The notes under the pieces: generated by a model
Databases searched by the model: none
What the model saw: only the letters and a program-made list of their open reading frames with translations
What the model was told of the DNA's origin: nothing
Translations under genes and position numbers: made by a program
DNA from: Symbiodinium natans
Taxonomy: Eukaryota; Sar; Dinophyceae; Suessiales; Symbiodiniaceae
Length of the DNA stretch: 64,000 nt
Assembly: GCA_905221605.1 (NCBI GenBank)
Contig: CAJNDS010000160.1
Location: forward strand, 1-64,000
Reading direction: 5' to 3'
Part shown: positions 45,201-51,643 of the stretch, in pieces
Position numbering within the stretch: the first letter of the stretch is position 1
Layout: each line of letters opens with the position of its first letter

Positions 45201-48200
45201 TAAGGTACCGGCCCCTAAACCCTAAACCCTAAACCCTGAACCCAAACCCTAAGCCCTAAACCCTAAACCCTAATTTTCGGAAGCCCACATATTGCGAAGG
45301 CCTGGTTGCAGCCCAGATACTGCTGGCCGTCTTGGGCGCGTTGATGTCTGCCTTGGCCACCACGAGCATGTGAACCTGCAAGGCGTTAGGGTTTAGGGTG
45401 TAGAGTTTAGGGTTTTGGGTTTAGGGTTTAGGGTTTCGGGTTTAGGGTGCGCTAAAACCAACCCTAAACCATCTGGATTCATCTTTGGAATCTCCGGAAG
45501 CTTCATATCAAGAATGGAATTATATTCATCAAGATGTAGGATTATAGCTCCAGAAAGCCAGAACTTCTATAATACAAGCATTACATTGCATGGCTTTCGC
45601 ATGATCCTCGTGTTAGTAATGCCCGGCTTGTTTGGAGGATTGGGAAATGAGTTTGTACCTATCTTTCAAGGGTCTCCAGAAGTGGCATATCCTAGAGTCA
45701 ATCTTGTTTATCTTAATTCTTTTACGTTCGCATATTTGCCGAGTCTTTCGACGAACTTTTTCCACCATTATCCAGATCTTTTATGACTTTACCACCGTCA
45801 AGCCCTGAATGCATAAACCTGAAACCCTAAACCCTAAACCCTAAACCCTAAACCCTAAACCCTAAATCTTAAACCCTAATCTCAACTGTCCCCTGGTGCA
45901 TCGTTGTCTGATGTCCCTGGCCCCATGGCTCCCTGATCACTAGAAAAGTCAGACACATGGGGTTCAGGGTCGAGGATTTACTTCCCATTTGGCCCTAAAC
46001 CCTAAACCCTAAGCCCTAAACCCTACACCCTAAACCCTAAACCCCAAGCACTCAAAGCTCAATGCCAAAGCGGCCATCTTCTCAAGGCTCGTTTCCCACG
46101 CCCGTCCCAAAAACCCGAACCACCTGAACCCTAAACCCTAAACCTAAGCCAAAAACCCACAAAAGCCTCAACCTTCAACCCTAAAACCTAAAAGCCCTAA
46201 AAGCCTTAGACCTGACCTAGGAGTGCCCTTAAACCCTCTGAGACATCTTCCTGAAAATGGCCTTCATCAACCCAAGAAGGGAAAATACAAAATATCCCAA
46301 GGGCCTACCTCGAATCCTCGTGCAAATCTAAGGGTAGTTGCATGGTCCCTGAAGCCAAACCCAGGGATAACTTGCACAACAATGTTGTACTTTGATACCC
46401 CTAAACCCTAAATTAAACCCTAAACCCTAAACCCTAAACCCTACACCCTAAACCCTAAACCCTAAACCCTAAACTCTAAACCCACCTCTGCTGCAATAGA
46501 AGTGATAGCCTGCAAGAATGTGACAAGGATCGGTTTCCTTGGGCATCAAGGCATCCGGACAGCGATTGGTAAGGCAGAGCAGGGCGTTATCCTTGGCCAG
46601 AAGCAGGTCGTATGCTGCCACTCGGACAGGTGGCTTCTGCTGCTGGCCGCGCTTGCCCTTCTTGCTCTGCGGCTCATCCTTGGCCACATCATCCTCCCGA
46701 GCTCCCGCCGCAAGAATGCCCTTGCTTTTGCCAAATAATCTTCGCGATCTTGTCTCGTCTACAGGCTTAAAAGGGGACTCCTTACATACCCCCTTCTAAC
46801 CCGGGAGCCCATACTTCAGAACCCTTTAAAGGAGGCAAGGGACCATATTAGGGGCCCACGAAGCTACCCCTAATCCCTAAACCCTAAACCCTAAACCCTC
46901 CATACCAGGGACCATGAACCTGTCAAGGGGCTGCTTTCAGCCTCCCTTCTTGGGCGGCCAGGAACAATGCGGTGGAGCCTTCGTGGGTGCCTGGGCTGGG
47001 AGGAAAGCATACTCGGGTTAAGGGGTTTTAGTCGTACCCTAAGCCCTAAACCCTAAACCCTAAACACTGAACCCGCAGTAAGGGCAATTAGAAAAGTATG
47101 AGACTAAACCCTAAGTCCTACATCCTAAACCCTAAACCCTAAACCAACCTTCAGGCTTTACAACAGGGAAACCTAGCCCTAAACCCTAAACCCCAAACCC
47201 TGAACCCTAAACCCTAAACCCTAAAACCCTAAAACCCTGAACCCTAAAATCCGAAAACCCGAAAACACTTCACCCGAGCGTCGTCTCTCCACCTCCGCTC
47301 GGACCTCCAGCAGCCTCTGCATCACTTCCAGAAGCCCGAACCTGGTACGGAACATCTTTAGCCCTGCATGGGTTTAGGGTTTAGGGTTTAGGGTTTAGGG
47401 TTTAGGGTTTAGGATTTAGGGTTTAGGGTTTAGGGTTTAGTGTTTAGGGTTTAGGGTTTAGGGTTGAGGGTTTACGGGAAAACCCTAAACCCTAAACCCT
47501 AAACCCTAAACCTCAAGCCTTAGGGTTTGGGGCATGGCCACTATGGCGCCTCAAAAACGATGGGGAGTCTAGGGTTTTTGGTTTAGGGCTTAGGGTCCTT
47601 GAGGAGTTCTCCGCGTGGATGTTCACCCTGGAACGTAAGCCCGAAATCCCAAGCTCCAATGTCGCTGGAGGGTTTGGGGTTATTTTAGGGATTGGCAAAA
47701 GTTACTGGCTATGACCTGTTGCTTCTGAGAAGCCACCTAACCCTAATACACAAAACTAAGCCCCCGACACCCTCATTTGCCTTAACTTCTCGGCCCCACG
47801 CCCCTAAACCCGGAAACCCTAAACCTGAAACCACGACCCTTCAACCCAACGACGAAACACGCCATGACGATAGGGGCGAGTCTCCACGATGATATAAACC
47901 CTAAACCCTGAAGCAACTCTTCCTCGTCTTGAGGCAAGATTTGTGACGAGGGCTCGGCCTTGGGTGTTATGCTAGTATAATTGTAAAGGGATTATGATGA
48001 TTCTTCTTCTTACTGTAATCATTACCATTGGTACTATTACTATTATGATTGTATGATGATTATTCTTCTTATAACAATATAAATAACTATTCTGAGGGAA
48101 TACCATTCGTAGAGGCTTCTAGGAAAATTTGGGCCTACAGGGTGTCCACGTGTACAATGGGATGCGTGAGCCGGGCACCTCTTTCAATTAAACGGTCGTA

Positions 48201-51200
48201 GAGCAGCTGTAGCACTGTGGCCTTACCGAAATCGTCGCGCTTAGCACGCGTGATGCCAACGTGAGGCATAAACGGTTGGGCACACTCCCGCGTCCACTGA
48301 CGCCAAAATTCAGAAACACTGGCACCGTGTCCGCCTTGACGGGGTAGCCCACCAGAATGGGAGCGCAGATCGCGAAGGGACTGCAACACTTGGCCAGTTG
48401 CCGGCGGGTCCCGATCCCCAACGTCGCGGTGGTCCGGATTGCCACCCTTGCCAGACGACTTCCTTGTCGCCCTTCTGTGCTACACTCCGACTTCTTGGAT
48501 CGAGCTGCGATACGTGGTCCCTAAACCCTAAACCCTAACCCCTAAACCCCAAACCCTAAACCCTAAACCCTGAACCCTGCGTAAAAACCTCCGCGCATCG
48601 CCAATATGTCGAAGGTCACGAGACCGAAAGTCCAAAGTCAATCTCATCCCCAAAATCCTGCGCCAACTTCGGACGTCGGCCACCAAGCCCAAAGCCCGCA
48701 AACGGGTTTCGGGTTTTGGACTTAGGGCCCTAAACCCTAAATCCGAAAGCCTAACCCTAAACCCTGAACCCTAACCCTAAAGCCTAAACTCAGGGCCTAG
48801 GCCAGCCTTCCACCTCGATTACGCAAGCCTACCAGGTCGTTCGCCCGCCTCTCACAGCTCGGGGGTCGGTAGCACCCACGTGGGGCCCAGTACTGGTCCC
48901 TTTCATAAAATCAGGTGAGACGTGGGGGGGCCTCTGGCCAGGCCAGGTGGGGCGGGTGCTCAAAAGCTGCATTTTTGGTGCTTTTCCCCCTGAAACCCCC
49001 TGAGACCCTGCTGGGAAGGAGCGACCAAAACCTCCCAAGACCCTCCTCGCACCCCTGCACCCTCCTTCAAATCGGCTTGGACTCTTGCAACCCCCTGACA
49101 CGATCGTCCTGAAACGGAAGAAGTTTTTAGACGTGGACTGTTGTCTGAGTTTAGGCCTAAACCGCCTCGGACGGCGTGGGGTGGGGGGGAAAGTGCTAGA
49201 TGGCCTTCCACAATCGGGCCAAAGCTGCTCTTCGCGCCTCACGAAGGTTTCGAGCTTGTTCCAAAGCCTAAACTTCACAGCATCCACGCCCTATCACAGC
49301 AAACCCTAAACCCTATACCCTAAACCCTGAACCCTAAACCCTAAACCCTGAACCCTACATCGCCCCCAAGCCACTCCGCCGCATGGTGGAGGGGCGTGTA
49401 AAGCTCAGCTTCGGCCTGGAAGGGTTTAGGGTTTAGGGTTAGGGTTTAGGGTTTAGGGTTTAGGTTTCAGGGTTCAGGGTTTAGGGTTTAGGGTTTTCAG
49501 GGTTCAGGGTTCAGGGTTCAGGGTTCAGGGTTTAGGGTTTAGGGTTTAGGGTTTAGGGTTTAGGGTTTAGGGTTTAGGGTTTAGGGTTTAGGGTTTACGG
49601 TTTAGGGTTGAGGGTTTAGGGGTTAAGGGTTTAGGGCTTAGGATTTAGGATTGCAGGTTTCAGGGTTTGGGGCTCTTAGGCCTCTTCGGGGCCTTCAGGG
49701 GCCTTTGGGAATCGCAGGCTTTGGGGTTCGGGGTTTAGGTGAAAGGTTTGTAGGGGTTAGGATTTCGGCTTTTGGGTTAAGGGTTAGCAGGGTTTAAAGG
49801 TTTAGGGCTTGAGGTTGAGGGTTGAAGGGCTGCGATTGAAGGGGCTTATGTGCATGGGGCTGAGGCTTTGAAGGGGGTTTTGACTCAAGACGTGCTTGCC
49901 TTTAGGGCTTCTATGCTTTTTGGGAGAAGGATTGGAGAAATTGCTAGTGGGCCTTTGGCAGCAAGCCCTAAACCCTAAACCCCAAACCTTCAACCCTAAA
50001 CCCTAAACCCCAAACCTTAAACCCCAAACCTTAAACCCGCATGATTCCTGACGTCCATGAAGTCAGCGCCCAAACTTCTAAGCCAGTCGAGGGCCCTTTA
50101 CCCCTTTTTCTGAGTAGGGAATGAGGGAATCAAACCCCTATACTTTACCCTTTCAGGGATTCTATAGGGTACCTCATTCCTCATTCCCTACTAAACCCTA
50201 AACCCGCAACCCTAAACACTAAAGCCTAAACCCTAAGCGAGTGTAGGGCGTAGGGTGAAGGATGAGCACCCGAAGGTCCCGAACAAGTCAAACCCTAGGT
50301 TTTTCTTGGAGGTTGAGTGTTAGGGTTTTTACAGTACAGTTTAGGGTTGAGTTAGGGTTTTTAGGAATCAGGGTTTAGGGCTTTACGTGTAAGTGCGAGG
50401 ATGTTTAGAGTTCAGGGTTTAAGATTTAGGGCTGTTAGGGTTCAGGGTGTGGAATTTAGTCTGTAGGTGTTTGGGTTGTTAGAGTTTAGGGTTTACGAGT
50501 TAGGCTGTTAGGGTTTAGGGTTTCCCTTGAACCCCAAAACCAAAAATCGACAAACCTATCAGCACAAAATCACTGAACCCCAAACCCCTTCAAACCTAGC
50601 CCCCAAAGCTTCAAAGCGCACCGCAAACTTTAGACCCCGAAAACACTATGAGACCGTTTAGGGTTTAGGGTTGAGGGTTGAGGGTTTAGGGGTTAGGGAT
50701 TAAACCCTACAAACCCTAACCTCTAAACCATGAAAAACCCTAAGCCCTTTCCAAGCCCTAAACCCTAAACAGTTGAACCCTAAACCCTTGACACTAAGCC
50801 CGGGCGGCATAGTTGGGATCTCCGCGACGCTCCAAGATCAACTCTAGGGCCTCTTGGGTGTGTTTGCGGTTTCGGGATTAGACATGGAGGGTTTCGGGTT
50901 TAGGGCTTAGGATTTAGGGTTTAGGAATGGAGGGTTTAGGGTTTAGGGTTTGTAGGGATGTAGGGACTCAGGGTTTCAGGGCTTAGGGAGTTAGGGATTG
51001 AGGGTTCAGGGATGTAGGGATTTAGGGATTGAGGGTTTAGGGGTGTGGGGCCCTCGGGGGTTTAGGGGTTCAGGGTTTAATGTTTTACGGACTGAGAGAT
51101 TGAGGGTTTAGGTTCCTCTTCTAGGGTTTTCAGGGTTGACGGATTTAGGGATTTAGGGTTATAGGTTTAGAGTTTAGGGAATTTGTGGATTTGGGGGGTT

Positions 51201-51643
51201 TAGGGTTTTAGGGTTTAGATATCTAGGGATTTAGGGTAAAAGGTTGAGGGTTCTGGTGGGGATGTCGGGATTTAGGGTTTAAGGCTCCTGAGAGATTTAG
51301 GGTTTAGGGCTTTGACCTGACAACTTCCGGGTGTAGGGTTTAGGGCTTAGGGTTGGGGGTGTCGTTCGGGATAGAGGGTCTAGGTCTAAAGCCCCCCGGT
51401 GTGAAACCTATGACTTGCGAAACTCGGAGCCCTACAAGCCCTGAACCCGGAGACCGCGGCGATTAGGGTTTAGGGCTTAGGGCTAGCCCTAAACCCTAAA
51501 CCTGAAATCCTGAACCCTAAACCCTATATACCCTATACCCTAAACCCTGAACCTCCCTGGACTGCACCCGCAGGGTCACGGGCCGGGAGCTGGTTGTAGA
51601 GGGCGGAGAAGGCCGCGCAGGTGGATCCGGATAGGGTGGTCAT
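24857..51643 (-). CDS. Large ankyrin-repeat gene B (multi-exon, inferred)
   Basis: Minus-strand gene model assembled from many microexons listed separately. It seems to begin with an ATG exon at 51643. Ankyrin half-repeats join in phase in four chains: 51643-50801, 50095-46486, 41818-40125 and 37762-24857, with additional exons at 45302-45375 and 43444-43474. Links between chains are not resolved and the 3' end is not seen, so this could be two or more neighbouring genes. Exon ends fall at fixed positions of the ankyrin consensus (often after position 9 or 18). Every inferred acceptor is AG followed by G; donors are GC, GT or GA. Introns are 0.15-2 kb and packed with telomere-like arrays, MITEs, a NUMT and a poly(A)-tailed insertion. 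Ankyrin repeats mediate protein-protein contacts; partner unknown. Confidence 0.6.
25047..25117 (-). CDS. Ankyrin exon, gene B
   Basis: Acceptor CTCTCAG|GAAG with a pyrimidine tract. Peptide KNHVHAVQLLLEAAADPD continues the repeat begun at 25332-25363; donor CCGCG|GTTC. Canonical GT-AG introns on both sides. Confidence 0.8.
25332..25363 (-). CDS. Ankyrin exon, gene B
   Basis: Only 32 bases: TTGAG|GATGGG to CACCGA|GTCG. Peptide DGRTALHCAT plus two bases of a Glu codon completed by the next exon. Confidence 0.75.
25420..25620. repeat. AAACCCT array in gene B intron
   Basis: About 25 units of AAACCCT with a few AAATCCT and CCCTGAA variants, inside the intron between exons 26130-26180 and 25332-25363. 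Confidence 0.9.
26130..26180 (-). CDS. Ankyrin exon, gene B
   Basis: ATACAG|GCC start; peptide AIQVLVQARANVDLPRK, second helix and loop of a repeat. Donor GCAAG|GCCC is GC type. Joins 26433-26492 upstream and 25332-25363 downstream with exact consensus spacing. Confidence 0.8.
26433..26492 (-). CDS. Ankyrin exon, gene B
   Basis: CGGAG|GACG start; 20 codons including AGTALSMASARGFLK, first helix of a repeat. Donor CTCAAG|GCC; the string AGGCC occurs at both this donor and the next acceptor. Confidence 0.75.
26528..26611. repeat. (TTTAGGG)n array in gene B intron
   Basis: About 11 perfect units between exons 27708-27752 and 26433-26492. A C-run of about 14 lies at 26406-26416 on the other side of the exon. 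Confidence 0.95.
27608..27902. repeat. Two opposed telomere-like arrays flanking an exon
   Basis: 27608-27690 is AAACCCT and 27777-27902 is TTTAGGG, so the 45-base exon at 27708-27752 sits between two arrays of opposite orientation. Confidence 0.95.
27708..27752 (-). CDS. Ankyrin exon, gene B
   Basis: Acceptor CCACTGCCCTCCCCAG|GTGG with a strong pyrimidine tract. Peptide VAMLLLQHRADKDLP; donor CTTCCA|GTAGCA. Second helix and loop of a repeat. Confidence 0.8.
27989..28024 (-). CDS. Orphan ankyrin half-repeat exon
   Basis: GGGCAG|GGACTC start, peptide TPLHVTVDFRE, donor GGAAA|GTCAC. It is clearly an ankyrin first helix, but the flanking exons 28828-28871 and 27708-27752 already join perfectly without it and its end phase does not fit 27708-27752. 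It may be an alternative exon or a decaying duplicate. Confidence 0.5.
28281..28440. repeat. (TTTAGGG)n array with GGGTTGA variants
   Basis: About 14 TTTAGGG units followed by a few TTGAGGG units. It lies in the intron between exons 28828-28871 and 27708-27752. Confidence 0.9.
28528..28651. mobile_element. MITE with long inverted termini, 124 bp
   Basis: Ends TACTTGGAGGGGCAGGGGAC / TTAGTAAG and its exact inverted complement (28-base perfect match); imperfect pairing continues to about 50 bases, so nearly the whole element can fold back. No frame of its own. Flanking target duplication not obvious. Confidence 0.85.
28828..28871 (-). CDS. Ankyrin exon, gene B
   Basis: GTAAAG|GCTT start; peptide FQALHLAVVHGYPQ, first helix of a repeat; donor CCGCAG|GTCGCG. 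Joins 27708-27752 exactly at consensus position 9/10. Confidence 0.75.
28932..29045. repeat. AAACCCT array in gene B intron
   Basis: About 15 nearly perfect units. Confidence 0.95.
29991..30018 (-). CDS. Ankyrin microexon, gene B
   Basis: 28 bases, GAGAG|GCAAG to CCAACA|GCACC. Peptide ARADVNHAN, the loop between repeats. Joins the 30841-30906 exon to complete LQ + ARADVN at the consensus position. Confidence 0.65.
30380..30476. repeat. (CAA)~32 trinucleotide tract
   Basis: 97 bp of perfect CAA repeats inside a gene B intron. The poly-Leu and poly-Val frames on the minus strand are artefacts of it. Confidence 0.98.
30841..30906 (-). CDS. Ankyrin exon, gene B
   Basis: CAAAG|GGCTGG start, 22 codons: GWTPLLLAASAGRSKI then TYACLQ, a nearly complete repeat. 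Donor CTGCAG|GCCGAG is GC type. Confidence 0.8.
32260..32289 (-). CDS. Ankyrin microexon, gene B
   Basis: 30 bases, GGCCAG|GCAAAG to AAAAGC|GAGGCG (GA donor). Peptide AKANVNHEKS. The GA donor is the only one that keeps phase and spacing with the next exon. Confidence 0.65.
32601..32642 (-). CDS. Ankyrin exon, gene B
   Basis: GCTGAG|GTCATG start; peptide VMAGRKEPVSILLQ; donor CTTCAG|GCGGGG. Completes the repeat begun at 32801-32851. Confidence 0.75.
32801..32851 (-). CDS. Ankyrin exon, gene B
   Basis: TCAAAG|GTGTGC start; peptide VCIERTTNKGATPLLIA; donor ATTGCT|GCCGCT. Loop plus first strand of a repeat. Confidence 0.75.
33381..33462. mobile_element. Foldback element, ~82 bp
   Basis: AAGGCTCTAATGTAGTTCCT and the inverted AAGGCTCCTATGTAGTCCCT at the other end, continuing into TTTTTGG. 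Lies in the intron between exons 33506-33543 and 32801-32851. Confidence 0.7.
33506..33543 (-). CDS. Ankyrin exon, gene B
   Basis: CTGCAG|GCTCC start; peptide SVDAMRALLHMC; donor CATGTGC|GTCGC. The six bases GCAGGC occur at both this acceptor and the preceding donor. Confidence 0.8.
34170..34531 (-). CDS. Unknown two-exon coding segment inside a gene B intron
   Basis: Exon one 34412-34531 (40 codons; starts GACAG|GGTGTG, contains SAYTTLTALYKGMAAEM), then a 40-base GT-AG intron (CGA|GTGCGC to GCGCAG|GAAG), then exon two 34170-34371 (67 codons plus one base, containing DNSWMKATVC and WLLHELVRETGHCLEAL), ending at TTTTG|GTGCATG. Both exons use the same acceptor rule as the ankyrin exons and the joined peptide has no stop. 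It is not ankyrin-like and I recognise no family. Since the surrounding ankyrin exons join without it, it may be a nested gene fragment or cassette exons. Confidence 0.45.
35122..35204. mobile_element. Foldback element, ~83 bp
   Basis: GGGTTCAAGGGGGTATGTAA at the left and inverted GGTTCATGGGGGTAGGTACC at the right, with no coding frame between. Confidence 0.55.
35542..35593 (-). CDS. Ankyrin exon, gene B
   Basis: GGTTCAG|GAAATG start; peptide EMVDTMGWTPLHTAAHA plus one base; donor ATGCAG|GCGAG (GC). Textbook TPLHTAA motif. Confidence 0.85.
36993..37019 (-). CDS. Ankyrin microexon, gene B
   Basis: 27 bases, nine codons: GGCCAG|GCCATG to GCTGGC|GCGAGT. Peptide AMKWLVHAG, exactly the second helix of a repeat (positions 10-18). 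The shortest exon in the chain. Confidence 0.7.
37588..37925. repeat. Opposed telomere-like arrays flanking an exon
   Basis: 37588-37692 is AAACCCT and 37793-37925 is TTTAGGG with TTTGGGG variants; the ankyrin exon 37714-37762 lies in the 100-bp gap. Confidence 0.95.
37714..37762 (-). CDS. Ankyrin exon, gene B
   Basis: TCCAAG|GAGCC start; peptide SPTAPLKSAIRVRNLE; donor CTGGAG|GTGAGG, a near-perfect GT consensus. Joins 36993-37019 at position 9/10. Confidence 0.8.
38100..38567. repeat. CCCTTTAAA variant array, then AAACCCT array
   Basis: 38115-38335 is built of CCCTTTAAA / CCCTTTGAA nonamers and octamers. 38394-38567 is a normal AAACCCT array. The island between and those at 38570-38660 and 39060-39130 give weak ankyrin-like minus-strand peptides that I could not phase. 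Confidence 0.9.
39565..39672. repeat. Dispersed element family 2, copy a
   Basis: GGATGGCCCCTGAAACTTTC, ATTCCTGAA and AACAAGGGAAAATATAGAATGTCCC match 46225-46310 and 61317-61410. Non-coding, part of a longer multi-copy element. Confidence 0.7.
40125..40170 (-). CDS. Ankyrin exon, gene B
   Basis: AAACAG|GTCGTC start; peptide VVSTLLRNRATVDPP, second helix and loop. Joins 41179-41247 exactly at position 9/10. The 3' limit is uncertain (GC donor at CCGG|GCACAG chosen). Confidence 0.7.
40440..40899 (+). mobile_element. Poly(A)-tailed insertion (retroposed transcript or SINE/LINE end)
   Basis: About 400 bp of ordinary-complexity sequence ending in 55 uninterrupted A residues (40845-40899). It lies in the gene B intron between exons 41179-41247 and 40125-40170 and is opposite to the gene's sense. 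No reverse transcriptase is present and I could not find a target duplication. A plus-strand frame of 98 codons (40404-40700) has no recognisable domain. Confidence 0.55.
41179..41247 (-). CDS. Ankyrin exon, gene B
   Basis: TTGAAG|GATCTG start, 23 codons ending GAGTPLYGATLQGHVQ. Donor GTCCAG|GCCGGG (GC). Joins 41782-41818 upstream and 40125-40170 downstream. Confidence 0.8.
41605..41648. mobile_element. Fragment of the ATGTTCCCC MITE family
   Basis: CCCTATTAAGGACTGTTCTT and AGAAGGGGAACAT match the right end of the element at 60782-60903. The left end was not found. Confidence 0.5.
41782..41818 (-). CDS. Ankyrin exon, gene B
   Basis: CTTAAG|GATCC start; peptide ILKKLRYLIATG; donor ACCGGT|GCCGAC (GC). 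Confidence 0.7.
42170..42450. repeat. Homopolymer-rich stretch
   Basis: A C-run of about 20 followed by an A-run of about 19 (42181-42219), then A-rich sequence. Minus-strand Phe- and Gly-rich frames here are artefacts. Confidence 0.85.
43444..43474 (-). CDS. Ankyrin exon, probably gene B
   Basis: TGGCAG|GTGCG start; peptide ATPLYIAAS. The GT donor at TCTCA|GTGTGG gives the right phase for 41782-41818, with one residue fewer than consensus. A second ankyrin-like frame (ALHYRAMAALRM) lies at about 43580-43625. Confidence 0.6.
43640..45300. other. Array-poor intron or intergenic stretch
   Basis: Mixture of degenerate AAACCCT words, A-rich sequence (44160-44650), C-runs (about 44683-44698 and 44836-44848) and unique sequence. 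A minus-strand peptide near 44850-44910 (SEALAYVARRRTKKARL) could be part of an exon but is not phased. The plus-strand 74-codon frame at 43801 is low-complexity Gly/Phe. Confidence 0.5.
45302..45375 (-). CDS. Ankyrin exon, probably gene B
   Basis: CTTGCAG|GTTCAC start; peptide VHMLVVAKADINAPKTA followed by SSIWAAT: the end of one repeat and the start of the next. The GC donor at AACCAG|GCC is tentative. Confidence 0.7.
45472..45786 (+). pseudogene. cox1: Mitochondrial cox1 fragment in the nucleus (NUMT)
   Basis: Plus-strand frame encodes blocks diagnostic of cytochrome c oxidase subunit I: RMELYSS, RIIAPESQNFYN, ITLHGFRMI, VMPGLFGGLGN, VPIFQGSPEVAYPRVN. The ELYSS..RIIA.E.QN.YN wording is the alveolate version. 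After PRVN (about 45702) the similarity ends, although the frame stays open to 45786. Only a fraction of the ~500-residue protein is present, it has unusual changes (Glu where GN-Y-F is expected), it is AT-richer than its surroundings, and it lies amid nuclear telomere-like arrays. A mitochondrial fragment transferred to the nucleus is the best explanation. Confidence 0.85.
46225..46350. repeat. Dispersed element families 2 and 5, joined
   Basis: 46225-46310 matches the family at 39565 and 61317; it is followed directly by GAATCCTCGTGCAAATCTAA / GGGTAGTTGCATGGTC, the element also at 19951. The adjacency suggests one longer parent element. Confidence 0.65.
46486..46720 (-). CDS. Long exon, likely ankyrin gene B
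   Basis: GCAAG|GGCATT start, 78 codons plus one base, donor GCAGAG|GTGGGT. The N-terminal GILAAGARED resembles the end of an ankyrin repeat. Then comes a basic linker (SKKGKRGQQQKPP) and a unique segment (VRVAAYDLLLAKDNALL, DPCHILAGYHFYCS). The start phase fits exon 46932-46990. The plus-strand frames over the same bases are shadows. Confidence 0.55.
46932..46990 (-). CDS. Ankyrin exon, gene B
   Basis: GCCCAG|GCACCC start; peptide HEGSTALFLAAQEGRLKA, first helix of a repeat. GC donor at or three bases beyond AAA|GCAGCC. Confidence 0.75.
47274..47341 (-). CDS. Ankyrin exon, gene B
   Basis: TACCAG|GTTCGG start; peptide FGLLEVMQRLLEVRAEVE; donor CTCGG|GTGAAG. Second helix and loop. Confidence 0.8.
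47370..47515. repeat. Telomere-like array, both orientations
   Basis: TTTAGGG to about 47475, then AAACCCT; a head-to-head junction lies at GGGAAAACCC. Confidence 0.9.
48135..48400 (-). CDS. Hypothetical coding segment
   Basis: About 85 codons ending at a TAG near 48135, containing VSEFWRQWTRECAQPF, MPHVGITRAKRDDFG and TVLQLLYDRLIERG. The amphipathic, non-repetitive composition and absence of telomeric words suggest real coding sequence. Another frame on the same strand is also open for part of it, so a frameshift or an upstream exon is possible. Family not recognised. Confidence 0.4.
48829..49287 (-). CDS. Hypothetical 152-codon open frame
   Basis: Starts MDAVKFRLWNKLETF, then becomes Pro/Arg/Gly-rich with no motif. 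No telomeric units inside. Lies in the gene B intron between exons 49375-49415 and 47274-47341. Plus-strand frames are also open here, so chance openness in GC-rich DNA cannot be excluded. Confidence 0.3.
   Translation of the reverse strand: MDAVKFRLWNKLETFVRREEQLWPDCGRPSSTFPPTPRRPRRFRPKLRQQSTSKNFFRFRTIVSGGCKSPSRFEGGCRGARRVLGGFGRSFPAGSQGVSGGKAPKMQLLSTRPTWPGQRPPHVSPDFMKGTSTGPHVGATDPRAVRGGRTTW
49375..49415 (-). CDS. Ankyrin exon, gene B
   Basis: TTCCAG|GCCGAAG start; peptide AEAELYTPLHHAA plus two bases of a Glu codon; donor GCGGA|GTGGC. Joins 47274-47341 exactly. Confidence 0.8.
49425..49640. repeat. TTTAGGG/TTCAGGG arrays
   Basis: Alternating blocks of TTTAGGG and TTCAGGG units. Confidence 0.9.
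50041..50095 (-). CDS. Ankyrin exon, gene B
   Basis: TAAAG|GGCCC start; peptide ALDWLRSLGADFMDVRNH; donor AATCAT|GCGGG (GC). Confidence 0.75.
50113..50192. mobile_element. Foldback element, 80 bp
   Basis: AGTAGGGAATGAGG at the left and its inverted complement (CCTCATTCCTCATTCCCTACT region) at the right, immediately upstream of exon 50041-50095. Confidence 0.65.
50801..50850 (-). CDS. Ankyrin exon 2 of gene B
   Basis: CAAGAG|GCCCTAG start; peptide ALELILERRGDPNYAA. Joins the ATG exon in phase. The 3' edge is uncertain by a few bases. Confidence 0.7.
51566..51643 (-). CDS. First exon of ankyrin gene B (ATG)
   Basis: ATG in the context GCCAAGATGACC; 26 codons, MTTLSGSTCAAFSALYNQL then PARDPAG. 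Donor GCGGGT|GCAGTC. Joined to the next exon it reads as the capping helix before the first ankyrin repeat (ARDPAG-ALELIL), which supports this as the true start. Confidence 0.6.
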
